A stretch of 64,000 nucleotides of DNA from Myxococcales bacterium 68-20 (GTDB taxonomy: Bacteria > Myxococcota_A > Polyangia > Polyangiales > Polyangiaceae): positions 562,023 to 626,022 of the forward strand of contig MKVQ01000004.1 in assembly GCA_001899635.1 (NCBI GenBank), in the 5' to 3' direction. Below the pieces are notes generated by a model. It did no database searches. It was not told the origin of the DNA and saw only the letters and a list, made by a program, of their open reading frames with translations. Each line of letters begins with the position of its first letter. Position 1 is the stretch's first letter. Both the position numbers and the translations under genes were made by a program. Below, piece by piece: positions 7,708 through 16,636 of the stretch.

Positions 7708-8627
7708 CGCCTTCGACGACTACGAAGCGCGACGACTCCTCCCATCGGCTGAGGCGGCTCGGGATCGAGCGGAGGAAGCGCCTGGACGAGGCGCTCGATC
7801 CGCGGCAGCGCGTCGGCGGCAGCGCGCTCGGCGCGAAGCTCGTCGAACTCGCCGTCGAAGACGAGGCAGAGGATGTAGATGCCCGAGAAGGACATCGCGA
7901 GGTAGAAGCTCGTCTCTCGCTCGACGTGGCGGAGGTGGCGGCCCTTGTGGAGGCCGTCGAGCGCGGGCAACCGTCGGACTGCCGCGATGGCAATGCGCGT
8001 CGCCTCGCTCTCTTGCGGCAGGTCGTCATCGTCCTCGCTCACGACCGCGGCCGATTCGGCAGGCACGGGCGCGCTGTCGCGCCGCCCGGCCGACGCGGGG
8101 CCGGCGGAGGACTCGGCTGCAGGAGGAAGATCGAAGCTGACGTCCTGGAGCGGACCGCTCTCGTCGTCGACACGAGACGCGAGCTCGCGATCGGATACCT
8201 CGCGAAGGAGAAGCTCGTTGCGAGCACGTGGCCGCGCAGGGACCGACGCGCAGCCCCAGACGACGGGCGAGTCGGTGTCGATGACGACCACGTCGATCGC
8301 GCGGGCACGCGCGGCGAGCGCCTTGAGCTCCTCGTGCAGGGACGTGGAGACCGGGGGACGCGAGCGCGTCCTCTCGGACGGGGGCGAGGCGAGCGCATCC
8401 ACGAACGTGTTCGCGAGCATCGCAAGGCGGCGCTCGAGGGCATCGCGATCCTTCGGCGCTTCGGCGAAGGTTGCGACGACGTGACGGCCATCCGAGAGCC
8501 GGCTGACCAGGACGTTGTCCGCCTCGGGCGTCGCCTCACCGAGCCTGAGCAGGCGAACGTCGTCCGCCTGCAGCTCTCGTTTGGCGAGCGATACGAAGCG
8601 CTCGAACGCGGGGGATTCGTCGGTCAT
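7704..8627 (-). CDS. Hypothetical protein, possible Roadblock/LC7-like fold
   Basis: About 307 residues from ATG 8627 (MTDESPAFERFVSLAKRE). An earlier GTG at 8651 is possible. There are two strand-rich blocks, one around AIDVVVIDTDSPVVWGCASV and one around SFYLAMSFSGIYILCLVFDG followed by an amphipathic helix ending in PRIERLVQALPP. They are separated by an acidic/Ser-Pro linker. The second block resembles the C-terminal strand-helix of Roadblock/LC7 (MglB-like) proteins, which regulate small GTPases in myxobacteria. I offer this as a weak structural guess. The 4-bp overlap with the dioxygenase gene downstream places both in one operon. Confidence 0.65.
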   Translation of the reverse strand: MTDESPAFERFVSLAKRELQADDVRLLRLGEATPEADNVLVSRLSDGRHVVATFAEAPKDRDALERRLAMLANTFVDALASPPSERTRSRPPVSTSLHEELKALAARARAIDVVVIDTDSPVVWGCASVPARPRARNELLLREVSDRELASRVDDESGPLQDVSFDLPPAAESSAGPASAGRRDSAPVPAESAAVVSEDDDDLPQESEATRIAIAAVRRLPALDGLHKGRHLRHVERETSFYLAMSFSGIYILCLVFDGEFDELRAERAAADALPRIERLVQALPPLDPEPPQPMGGVVALRSRRRR

Positions 8628-8780
8628 GCCAGAAGGCGAGCTTTCTAGCACACTTGACGGGCCCCTGTCCCGAAGCTGAAGCGCACTCCGGAAGCTACGA
8701 TCGCCCAGAAATCACGGCCAAACGCGGCCTCGACGCAGCGTCCAGCCCGGCTCGGCGCGACCTCGAGACGCGATTCGCGC

Positions 8781-10607
8781 TCAGTACTTCGGAGCCGGTC
8801 CGTGGTCGATCACGAACCGCATGTTCTGGATGCACGGCTGATCGCCGAGGACGAGGCACGCCTCGAGGCAAACCTGACGCTCGCAGCTCGAGCTCGCCAT
8901 CCCGCGACACATGAAGGTCTTCGCCTGCGTCGCCGCTCTCTGGCGAGTCGCATCGTCGCGCGCAAAGGTCGTCATCTGCTGGCGATGACTCCTGCACTGC
9001 GCCTCGGCGGCCCTGCCCATCGCAGCGATTCGCTCCTGCTCCTCCCTGTCGGGGCTGGGAGGCGTCGGTGCAGGCGCGCCACCGTCCTTCTGCGCAGGCG
9101 CGCCGCCGTCCTTCTGCACGGGCGCGCCGCCGTCCTTCTGCGGAGCAGGCCCAGGCTTCGGTGACGGGGGCAGGGCAGTAGACGACGACGTCGCGCTCGC
9201 CGAGGGCTGCGCCGACGGCGTCGGGATCGGCGCGGGTGCACCCGAGCTCATCGCGCCGGGCACGCCGGCGTCAGACGTCTCGCTCGTCGTTGCAGACGCG
9301 TCCTGACGGATGACGAAGTACCACGCACCTCCAGCGATCAGCGCGAGGGCGACGAGCCCGGCGAGCACGCCGAGAACGGCGACGAGGACGCCGGGCGAGG
9401 CTTGCTTCTGCCCCGTCGTGTTGGTCTGGTGCCACGTGCTCTGCGTGGTCGGGTGCGGCGCTCCCGGCAAGAGGCCCGGCACGGGAGCCGTCCGCGGGGA
9501 GCCCGCGGTGCTCGGCACGAACGACGGCCCGGGCGGATCGCTGCTCGTCGTCCCCATGCCCGTCGTCGAGGCCATCCCGAGCTCGAGGACGTGCGTCGGC
9601 GTACGTGCGAACGAGCCGACTCCGCTGAACGGCTGACCGAACGGCGCGGGTCCGGTCCCCGACCGCACCACGCGAGAGATGCGCGCCGCGGAGAGACGAC
9701 CTCGCTCGGACGCAAAGGGAGCGAGCGCATCCGCGAGCGCGGCCACGTCCTGGAAGCGGCCCGCCGGGTCCTTGTGCAAACAGCGAAGGATGACGCCTTC
9801 GAGCTCCGGCGGCGCCTGGGGACGGCGCACGCGCAGCGGGGTGGGCGGATCCATCGCGATCATCGCGCACAGCGCCGACGCGCTCGGAGCCTGGAAGACC
9901 GGAGACATCGTGAGGAGCTCGAACAAGATCGAGCCGAGCGCCCAGATGTCGGCACGCGCGTCGACGTTCTTCAGGCTGCGGACCTGCTCCGGGGACATGT
10001 AGAGCGGCGTGCCCATCACCATGTCCGTCGACGTCAGGTTCGGCGCGCCTTCGTCGACCGTCTTCGAGATCCCGAAGTCGAGCACCTTCACGCAGTGCGA
10101 TCCGTCCGGGCGCTGCGTGAGGAAGAGGTTCTGGGGCTTGAGATCGCGATGCACGATCCCGAGCCCATGCGCTTCGCCGAGCGCCTCGCACGCCTGGAGG
10201 ACGAGGTCGCAGGCCTCGTCGATCGGAAGCGCGCCACGTTGCGCGAGGACGTGCGCGAGATCGGCGCCGCGGAGATGCTCCATCACGATGAACGGCGCGC
10301 CGTTCGGGAGCGTGCTCACCTCGAAGACGCGGACGACGTGCTCGCTCTGGATCGCGGCCGCTGCGCGTGCCTCGCGGACGAAGCGCGCGACGGCCCCCTC
10401 CCGCGACGCCTTGTGTGGCGCGAGGAACTTGATGGCGACGGAACGACCGAGCGACGTGTCGAGCGCCGCCATGACCACGCCCATCCCGCCGGCGCCGACG
10501 ACCGCGTCGAGCCGGTATTTCCCGCAGATCACCTCGCCGGGGCGGGGCAGCTCTCTCGCGTCGCCGCCGTTGTCCCCTGCCCCAGTGCTTCGAGAACCCG
10601 AATCCAT
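8781..10607 (-). CDS. Membrane-anchored Ser/Thr protein kinase
   Basis: 608 residues. The Hanks-type kinase domain (about 25-290) shows VVGAGGMGVVM (P-loop), VAIKFL (ATP Lys), VHRDLKPQNLFL (catalytic loop), LDFGISK (DFG), GTPLYMSPEQ (activation segment) and DIWALGSILFELL. A Gly/Ser/Pro juxtamembrane stretch leads to one transmembrane helix (about 400-425; VLVAVLGVLAGLVALALIAG). The periplasmic part is Pro/Ala-rich, contains KDGGAP repeats, and ends in a small Cys-containing helical domain (AQCRSH, FMCRGM, SCERQVCLEACLV, QPCIQN). The kinase domain would face the cytoplasm and the Cys-rich tail may sense something outside. No cognate substrate is adjacent. Confidence 0.93.
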   Translation of the reverse strand: MDSGSRSTGAGDNGGDARELPRPGEVICGKYRLDAVVGAGGMGVVMAALDTSLGRSVAIKFLAPHKASREGAVARFVREARAAAAIQSEHVVRVFEVSTLPNGAPFIVMEHLRGADLAHVLAQRGALPIDEACDLVLQACEALGEAHGLGIVHRDLKPQNLFLTQRPDGSHCVKVLDFGISKTVDEGAPNLTSTDMVMGTPLYMSPEQVRSLKNVDARADIWALGSILFELLTMSPVFQAPSASALCAMIAMDPPTPLRVRRPQAPPELEGVILRCLHKDPAGRFQDVAALADALAPFASERGRLSAARISRVVRSGTGPAPFGQPFSGVGSFARTPTHVLELGMASTTGMGTTSSDPPGPSFVPSTAGSPRTAPVPGLLPGAPHPTTQSTWHQTNTTGQKQASPGVLVAVLGVLAGLVALALIAGGAWYFVIRQDASATTSETSDAGVPGAMSSGAPAPIPTPSAQPSASATSSSTALPPSPKPGPAPQKDGGAPVQKDGGAPAQKDGGAPAPTPPSPDREEQERIAAMGRAAEAQCRSHRQQMTTFARDDATRQRAATQAKTFMCRGMASSSCERQVCLEACLVLGDQPCIQNMRFVIDHGPAPKY

Positions 10608-10672
10608 CCTCCGGTGAGCGTAACAACCGACTGTATGGCGCGGAACAGCGGCTTTACCTATCGTACGCGCAG

Positions 10673-12274
10673 GTGGCGGGCGCTCTTCCCTCGAGCGAAA
10701 TCGATTCTATCAGGCGTGCACCTGCCGCGGATGGCGACGGGAGGACGCGCGAGGGCCGAGCCGCGTCCGCCGCGACGGGCCTGCTCGTCCTCCTCTCGTT
10801 TCTCTTCCGCCTGCCGCCCCTCCTCAACGCGCGGTCGACGAACTCCGACGCCGCCGTCGTCGGGCTCCAGGCGATTCACCTCCTCCAGGGAGAACGCTCG
10901 GCGTTCCTCTGGGGAAGCGGCTACCAGACGTCCGCCGATGCGTACGTCGCCGCCGGCTTCTTCGCGCTCGCGGGGCCGACGCCGCTCGCGCTCATGCTCT
11001 CGGCGCTCTCGCTGCACGTCGGAGCGACGTGGCTCGTCTTCGCGACGCTCCGAAGGCGGCTCGATCCGTGGACGTCGCTCCTCGCCTCTCTCCCGCTCGT
11101 CTTCGCGCCGAGCTCGATCCACACGTACGCGCTCTACCCGCCACGACAGCTCGGGATCACGCTCGCCGTCGCCGCGCTCTGGGCCCTCGACGGGGCGGCG
11201 CAGCGAAGCCGCCACCCGAATGCGTGGCTCGCGCTCGGAGGCCTGCTCTACGGACTCGCGATCTCGGCAGACCCGTATCCGCTCGTGCTCGCGCCGATCG
11301 TCCTGGTCATCGGGTATGGCGCGCTCGGCACAGCCCCGCGTCCGCTCGCGCGCGCGCCTCTCCTCGGCGCCGCCGTGCTCGCAGGTCTCGCTCCCTTCGC
11401 GCTGCTCCACGCCTCCGCCCGCGGGACGAGCGGCCCGATGGGTCTGACCACCAGCGTCCTTCATCGCAACTGGAAGCTCCTGGTCGACGAGTGTCTGCCG
11501 TGGGCGCTGAGCTACAAGGTGTATTACGCACACCACGTGATGGACTACCTGCCGTGGGACGCCCCCGTCCTCGTGCAGGCGGTCCAGATCACAGGCGCGC
11601 TCGTCGCCGGCGCGCTCGTCGCCGTCGGGCTCGGCGCCCTCTTCGTGCGAAAGGTCCCGCTCCCGATCCGACGCCTCGGCTTCGCTGGCGCGCTCGCCTG
11701 GCCGATCACGATCGGCGGCTTCCTCGGATCGGTCATGGTGATGGACCTCTTCTCGATGCGCTACCTCGCGGTGCTCACGCTGATGCTGCCGTTCGCGTCG
11801 GTGCCCGCTGCGTGGATGCTCGGCAGGACACGCTTCGCCGTCCTCATCGCACCACACCTCGTCGCGTCGGCGCTCGGCGGATGGGTCAGCTACGGGCCAT
11901 TCGTACGCGGTCCGGTGCCGGTGCTCGAGACTCCGGAGCTCCGCGACGACTACGCGCTGCTCGACCTCCTCCGCGCTCGGCGGATCACGTACGCCGAGGC
12001 GGACTACTGGGCGTCGTACCGACTGACGTTCCTCTTCCGCGAGCACGTCATCGTCGTACCGACGAACCCCACCGAGGATCGCTACGCGCCGTACCGGCGC
12101 GCGTTCGAGGCAGCGCCGACGTTCGCGTACGTCTTCGATCCGGGGCGCTCACGCGAGGACATCGCCGAGGCCGAAGCGCAGCTCGTGCGGACGAACGCTC
12201 GCGTGGAGAAGACACACGTCGGCACGCTCGCGGTGTTCTTGGTCACACGAGGCCGTGTCCCAGAGTCCCCCTGA
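10673..12274 (+). CDS. GT-C-type polytopic membrane protein
   Basis: 533 residues with about 9-11 hydrophobic helices (for example GLLVLLSFLFRLPPLL and PLALMLSALSLHVGATWLVF), followed by a soluble C-terminal segment (about 425-533). An acidic pair in the first loop (NARSTNSDAAVVGLQAIHLL) and the overall layout recall GT-C glycosyltransferases of the ArnT/GT39/dolichol-mannose-using class, in which the first loop Asp is catalytic. The C-terminal soluble region with TYAEADYWASYRLTFLF resembles the substrate-side domain. The start GTG at 10673 lacks a strong ribosome-binding site, so the true start may differ. It is divergent from the kinase gene. Probable role: transfer of a lipid-linked sugar at the inner membrane. 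Confidence 0.7.
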   Translation: MAGALPSSEIDSIRRAPAADGDGRTREGRAASAATGLLVLLSFLFRLPPLLNARSTNSDAAVVGLQAIHLLQGERSAFLWGSGYQTSADAYVAAGFFALAGPTPLALMLSALSLHVGATWLVFATLRRRLDPWTSLLASLPLVFAPSSIHTYALYPPRQLGITLAVAALWALDGAAQRSRHPNAWLALGGLLYGLAISADPYPLVLAPIVLVIGYGALGTAPRPLARAPLLGAAVLAGLAPFALLHASARGTSGPMGLTTSVLHRNWKLLVDECLPWALSYKVYYAHHVMDYLPWDAPVLVQAVQITGALVAGALVAVGLGALFVRKVPLPIRRLGFAGALAWPITIGGFLGSVMVMDLFSMRYLAVLTLMLPFASVPAAWMLGRTRFAVLIAPHLVASALGGWVSYGPFVRGPVPVLETPELRDDYALLDLLRARRITYAEADYWASYRLTFLFREHVIVVPTNPTEDRYAPYRRAFEAAPTFAYVFDPGRSREDIAEAEAQLVRTNARVEKTHVGTLAVFLVTRGRVPESP

Positions 12275-12740
12275 GACGAACAACGAACGGCCGAGCGGCC
12301 GGCGAAACAGCTCAGTCCGTGCAGGGGACGTCGGCGTACGGATCGGATCCCTTGTCGGGACGGACGACCGCAGCCTGGAGCCGGGGCTCGCTCGAGCGAG
12401 CTGAACGGGCCGCGCGCAGCCGCGCTTCGCTCGACGCATCGCGTCCTCCACGCTCGCGTCCACGAGCGACAGGAAGATGACGCGTTGCAGCTTGAGGCTT
12501 GGCAGACAGTGGATGACTCATGACGTTGATCATCGGACGCAAAGCGTATGCCCTTGTCGGTCGACTGGGCGAATACCTGGAAACTCCATCAGCCCTGCGA
12601 ATGAGCGTGCGCAGTTGACTGCATAAGGTGTCAATTCCTACACGGGTCCCTGTAGCTGAGAGGACGCAGCTAGCATTACTCGAGTCCTCATGACGCAAGC
12701 CGCCGCTCCCCCGAAAGTTTGACGCACGAGTCTCGAAGCC
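12275..12740. other. Intergenic region, no supported gene
   Basis: It starts with a short GC stem just after the GT-C gene (CGGCC-GAGC-GGCCG near 12289-12302), a possible weak terminator. A minus-strand frame (12312-12533) ends in a plausible tail, RPDKGSDPYADVPCTD, but has no ribosome-binding site and switches coding character between frames, so it may be a decayed gene. Nothing else is recognised. Confidence 0.5.
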
Positions 12741-15086
12741 ATGGCGCGCGTTCCGAAGAAGCTCGGCCCCTACCGCGACAAACGTGCTCCCGGCATAACG
12801 AATGAGCCGTTCGGGGATGAAGCTCCGGCGATCGACGCCCGAGCTTCGTCCAAGCCGGGCCAGACCGAGTCCGGCGCGTTCGTCGTTCATCTGCATGATG
12901 CAACGAAGCGTCACTACGACGTGCGGCTCGAGATCGGGGGCGTGCTCCTCAGCTTCGCAGTGCCGCATGGGCCGAGCCTCGATCCGGCGAAGAAGGTCCT
13001 CGCCGTGAAGACGGAGGACCACCCGATCGAATACCTCGATTTCGAGGACGTCATCCCCGACGGTCAATACGGCGCCGGCTCGATGATCGTCTGGGACCGT
13101 GGCTCGGTGACGTACGTCGAGGGCCCTGCGGAGACGGAGCTCGCGAAGGGCAAGCTGCACGTCGAGCTGCGCGGGATGAAGCTCCGCGGACGCTGGGCGT
13201 TCGTGAAGCTCGCGAAGGGCGAGACGGGAAACGAGTGGCTACTCTTCAAGAAGCAGGACGGCGAGTCGGATCCGGTTCGCGCGATCGCGATCACGGAGGA
13301 CCTGCCCAGGTCCGTGCTATCCGGTCTCACCGTCGACGAGCTGGCGGGGCGAGACGAGATCGAGCGGTCGCACCTCGAACGCGCGAAGAAGCTCGGAGCG
13401 AAGAAGGACGCGTCGCTCGTCGGCACGCTCCTCGAGCGTGAGCGCTCCCCGCTGGCCACGCCCTCCGTTCACGAAGGCGCCGCGGCGAAGGGCGCCAGGG
13501 TCTACGACGCCCAGCTCGAAGGGGTTCGCGTCCTCGCGGTGCGCGACGGTGACGTCGTCGCGCTGCGCGTGTGGACAGGTCGAACCCCCGAGCGCATCGA
13601 GGCATTTTACCCCGATGTGGTGAGAGCGCTGCGCGCGCTCCCGATGACGCGGGCGGCGTTCGACGGCGAGCTCGTCGCGTTCGATGCGACCGGTCATCCC
13701 AATCTTCCTCGTCTTGCGCAGCGCGTCGCGCGGATAGCGAAGGGCGAGGCTCATCGCGCGGTGACGACGACTCCGGTCGTCCTCGTCGTGAACGACGTGC
13801 TGGCACTGGGAGACCTCGACACCCGTCCACTGAAGCTCGAGGCGCGGCGAGCGCTCGTTTCCGGGCTGCTCCCTCCCCTCGGGTTCCTTCGTGCGGCCAC
13901 GCCGCTCGAGGGAGACGAGGCGCGAGTGCTTGCGACGTGCGCATCGCTGGGGATCGCGAACGTGATCGCGAAGGGCAAAGGCTCGGCATACACCGAGGGC
14001 CAAGGGAGATGGTCGCTCCTGTCGACCGGGCTACCGCCGCGCTCGCGATCCGTCGTCGATCACAAGGCGGGCGAGCATCAGACCACGCTCCGCCATGTCG
14101 TCGTCTCGAATCGCGAGAAGGTCTTCTGGCCCGCCGATCCGTCGGCGAACCTGCGCGCACGTACCGAGAACTACACGAAGGGCGATCTCGTCGACTACTA
14201 CGCAAGCATCGCCGACGTCCTCGGTCCGTACCTGAAGGACCGCCCGGTGATTCTGGTCCGCTATCCCGACGGCATCGACGGCAAGAGCTTCTTCCAGTGG
14301 AACGTGCCCGTCGGCATGCCGCCGTGGATCCGGACGCTCACGCTCGCGCACGACCTCGACGAGGGCGCGCTCGCGTCGACGGGAGCCACGAGCCCCACGC
14401 CGTCGCGGGTGTCGTCGCCGCCGCCGAGCCAGAAGGCGCCGAAGCGTGTCTTCCTCGTCGAGGATCGTTCAACGCTCGTCTACATCGCGAACCTCGGGTG
14501 CATCCCGCTCCACGTGCTCGCGAGCCGCGCGCCCGATCTCGCGCGAGCCGACTTCTTCACGATCGACTTCGACGTAAAGCAATCCGAGCTGCGCCACGCG
14601 GTGACGCTCGCCCGAACGCTGCGCGGTCTGCTCGACGCGATCGGGCTCGTGGGCTACCCGAAGACGTCCGGTCAGACGGGCCTCCACGTGCTCGTGCCGC
14701 TCGGTCCGAACCAGAGCTTCGACACCGCGCGCGCGCTCGCCGATCTCCTCGGGCGGCTCCTCGTCGAGCGGCATCCCGACATCGCGACGATGGACCGGAT
14801 CGTGTCGCGCCGAGGCGATCGGGTCTACGTCGACACCGGCCAGACGGGGACGTCGCGAGCGATCGTCGCGCCGTACTCGGTCCGCGCCGTCCCGGGCGCC
14901 ACCGTCTCGACACCGCTCGCGTGGGAGGAGGTCACCGCCGACCTCGACCCGCGAGCGTTCACGATCACGACCGTGCCCCGGCGAATCGCAGAGCGAGGCG
15001 ATCTCTTCGCGGGACTGCTCGCGGCGCAGCCCGACATCCCGACCGCGGTCGCGAAGCTCGCCGTGCTCGTCGAACGTAGCCGCTGA
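12741..15086 (+). CDS. ligD: LigD-type repair protein: phosphoesterase + degenerate ligase + polymerase
   Basis: 781 residues in the order PE-LIG-POL. The 3'-phosphoesterase domain (about 40-200) keeps HLHDATKRHYDVRLE, SFAVPHGPSLDP, EDHPIEYLDFE and DGQYGAGSMIVWDRG. The polymerase/primase domain (about 470-775) keeps TIDFDVK (metal Asp pair), KTSGQTGLHV and RVYVDTGQ (third Asp). The middle adenylation domain is present by length but lost key residues: the KxDG nucleotidylation motif reads QLEG (Gln258 in place of Lys), the EGxxxK region reads NVIAKGKGS and the last lysine motif reads RWSLLST. No OB-fold follows. LigD normally works with Ku in non-homologous end joining; no ku gene is in the window. 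It is likely a nucleotide-adding/end-trimming enzyme without sealing activity. Confidence 0.9.
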   Translation: MARVPKKLGPYRDKRAPGITNEPFGDEAPAIDARASSKPGQTESGAFVVHLHDATKRHYDVRLEIGGVLLSFAVPHGPSLDPAKKVLAVKTEDHPIEYLDFEDVIPDGQYGAGSMIVWDRGSVTYVEGPAETELAKGKLHVELRGMKLRGRWAFVKLAKGETGNEWLLFKKQDGESDPVRAIAITEDLPRSVLSGLTVDELAGRDEIERSHLERAKKLGAKKDASLVGTLLERERSPLATPSVHEGAAAKGARVYDAQLEGVRVLAVRDGDVVALRVWTGRTPERIEAFYPDVVRALRALPMTRAAFDGELVAFDATGHPNLPRLAQRVARIAKGEAHRAVTTTPVVLVVNDVLALGDLDTRPLKLEARRALVSGLLPPLGFLRAATPLEGDEARVLATCASLGIANVIAKGKGSAYTEGQGRWSLLSTGLPPRSRSVVDHKAGEHQTTLRHVVVSNREKVFWPADPSANLRARTENYTKGDLVDYYASIADVLGPYLKDRPVILVRYPDGIDGKSFFQWNVPVGMPPWIRTLTLAHDLDEGALASTGATSPTPSRVSSPPPSQKAPKRVFLVEDRSTLVYIANLGCIPLHVLASRAPDLARADFFTIDFDVKQSELRHAVTLARTLRGLLDAIGLVGYPKTSGQTGLHVLVPLGPNQSFDTARALADLLGRLLVERHPDIATMDRIVSRRGDRVYVDTGQTGTSRAIVAPYSVRAVPGATVSTPLAWEEVTADLDPRAFTITTVPRRIAERGDLFAGLLAAQPDIPTAVAKLAVLVERSR

Positions 15087-15091
15087 GCGCA
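15057..15091 (+). repeat. 35-bp direct repeat, copy 1 (3' end of ligD)
   Basis: The last codons of ligD and its stop region share 33 of 35 bases with 16832-16866. The first 23 bases are identical (begins CTCGCCGTGCTCGTCGAACG). The two copies bracket the padR-sip-fur remnant segment. Confidence 0.75.
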
Positions 15092-15182
15092 AGCGGACCA
15101 GCTACGTCGCGGCGCGCGCACGCAGTCGCTCACACGAGCCCGAGGCGCGACGGGGTCGGCAGGGCTCGTGTCGGGGCACCAC

Positions 15183-15211
15183 TTGACGAGTCGAACTCCT
15201 GCGATATATCG
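15183..15211 (+). promoter_or_regulatory. Sigma70-like promoter with palindrome over the -10, upstream of padR
   Basis: TTGACG (15183-15188), a 16-bp spacer and TATATC (15205-15210) form a good housekeeping-type promoter. The 10-bp palindrome CGATATATCG (15202-15211) sits on the -10 box, where an autorepressor such as PadR would block initiation. The leader to the padR ATG would be about 100 nt. Confidence 0.6.
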
Positions 15212-15315
15212 AGATGCATCCGAATCGATCGCCGACATTCCGTACGGAAGACAAGCGCAAGGGGCGCAATACGCCCGACGACTGCGCGACGCGGTCGCGT
15301 TGAAAGGAAGAGCAC

Positions 15316-15960
15316 ATGAACTCGAGCCTGTTTTCATTCTTCGGACATCGACATGGTGGCGCCGAACTAGCCGCGGGCCGCGGAGGGCGCGGGCGCGGGC
15401 CGTTTGGCGGTGGCATGTTCGGCAATCCGTTCGGCAGCGGCATGTTCGGCGGCGGTCCACCCGGTGGCGGTGGCTTCTTCCGTGGCGGTGGTAGCCGCGC
15501 ACGACGCGGAGACGTCCGCACTGCAGTGCTCCTGCTCCTCGCCGAGCAGGCTCGCAACGGGTACCAACTGATGCAGGAGATCGAGCAGCGCAGCGAAGGC
15601 GCGTGGCGTCCCAGCCCGGGGTCGATGTATCCCGCACTCCAGCAACTCGAGGACGAGGGACTCGTGCGTGTGGAGGCCGAGGGCGGCAGTCGCCTCTTCC
15701 ACCTCACGGAAAAGGGGAAGAAGGCGGCAAGCGAGAAGTCCGCGTCCAAGGAGCCCGCGCCCTGGGCCCCGTCGAACTTCGGCACCGAGTCCGTCGGAGA
15801 GCTCCGCGAGTTGTTCCATCAGGTCGCAATGGCGACGATGCAGGTCAACCACGTCGGTACGCCCGCGCAGGTCGCAGCGGCTCGTAAGATCCTCGCCGAG
15901 GCACGTCGGTCCCTCTATCAGCTCCTCGCCGAAGCGGACGGTGACGAAGGGGAGCGCTGA
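15316..15960 (+). CDS. PadR-family transcriptional regulator
   Basis: 214 residues. The N-terminal 60 residues are a Gly/Phe/Met-rich, disordered extension (repeated GMFG and GGG). The winged helix follows: RRGDVRTAVLLLLAEQARNG, YQLMQEIEQRSEGAWRPSPG, SMYPALQQLEDEGLV and RLFHLTEKGKK. This is the standard PadR DNA-binding domain with YPAL recognition helix. A C-terminal helical segment (about 150-210) is probably for dimerisation. AAAGGAAG lies 5-12 nt before the ATG. The TGA overlaps the ATG of the siderophore-interacting protein gene (TGATG), so the two are coupled. The palindrome over the upstream -10 box suggests autoregulation. Probably controls iron or redox-linked flavoreductase expression. 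Confidence 0.9.
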   Translation: MNSSLFSFFGHRHGGAELAAGRGGRGRGPFGGGMFGNPFGSGMFGGGPPGGGGFFRGGGSRARRGDVRTAVLLLLAEQARNGYQLMQEIEQRSEGAWRPSPGSMYPALQQLEDEGLVRVEAEGGSRLFHLTEKGKKAASEKSASKEPAPWAPSNFGTESVGELRELFHQVAMATMQVNHVGTPAQVAAARKILAEARRSLYQLLAEADGDEGER

Positions 15961-16631
15961 TGTCTCTCAAGGGCAAGTTCGCGCGCCTCCTCGGCGGCAT
16001 GCTCCTGAAGACTGCGCGCGTCGCGTCCGTCGAGGCTGTGGGCCGTGGATTCCAGCGACTCCTGCTGCACGGCGACGTCCCGACACCACGCGCCGGAACG
16101 AAGGTGCAACTCCTCCTGCCGTCGGACGAGATGCGTACGTACTCGCCCATCGCCGCGCCCGATGGCATCACGCTGCTCGGCTACAAGCACGCCGGCGGGC
16201 CTGGCGCGCGTTGGATGTGCGAAGTGAAGGCCGGGGACAACGTTCGTTTCGCCGGTCCGCAGCGCTCACTGGAGCTTCCTGCAGGGCCCGTCATCCTCGT
16301 CGGTGACGAGACCAGCGTGGCGGTCGCATCCGCGTTCGAGGCCGAGCGGCCTGGCGAGGTCCACGCCGTGTTCCAGGTGGACGCCATCGAGGACGTTCAC
16401 GTTGCCGTGGGAGCCATGGGCCTCCGCCGCGCCACCGTCGTCCCGCGCGGCGGGACCTACGACGTCGTGGAGGCGGTGCTCGCCGCTCGGGCAGCCGCTC
16501 CCTCGGCCAGCCTCGCGCTGACCGGTGGGTCGGAGCTCGTCGTCGCGGCACGCGCGGCGCTTCGCGCGCGCAGCCTCCACGACATCAAGACCAAGCCGTA
16601 CTGGGTCCCGGGTTCGGCCGGGCTGGATTGA
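15960..16631 (+). CDS. Siderophore-interacting FAD-binding protein
   Basis: 223 residues, shorter than typical members of about 240-280. The N-terminal FAD-binding barrel carries MRTYSPIA, matching the family's RxYT/S(P/V)R-type flavin motif, and ARWMCEVKAGDNVRFAGPQR matches its phosphate-binding region (GPRG-like). The C-terminal NAD(P)H-binding half includes GPVILVGDETSVAVASAFE and ends KTKPYWVPGSAG, like the KPYW tail of ViuB-type ferric-siderophore reductases. It would reduce ferric siderophores in the cytoplasm to release Fe(II). It is translationally coupled to padR and followed at 6 bp by a decayed fur-like frame, which supports an iron role. Confidence 0.88.
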   Translation: MSLKGKFARLLGGMLLKTARVASVEAVGRGFQRLLLHGDVPTPRAGTKVQLLLPSDEMRTYSPIAAPDGITLLGYKHAGGPGARWMCEVKAGDNVRFAGPQRSLELPAGPVILVGDETSVAVASAFEAERPGEVHAVFQVDAIEDVHVAVGAMGLRRATVVPRGGTYDVVEAVLAARAAAPSASLALTGGSELVVAARAALRARSLHDIKTKPYWVPGSAGLD

Positions 16632-16636
16632 AAGCC

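Noticed and set aside
12312-12533. Minus-strand 73-codon frame ending DPYADVPCTD
   Set aside because: Plausible tail, but no ribosome-binding site and frame-switching composition. Kept only as a note in the intergenic entry.
12640-12715. tRNA-like stretch (CCTGTAGCTGAGAGGACGCAGC)
   Set aside because: Resembles a D-arm, but no acceptor stem, anticodon arm or TTCGA loop can be folded around it.
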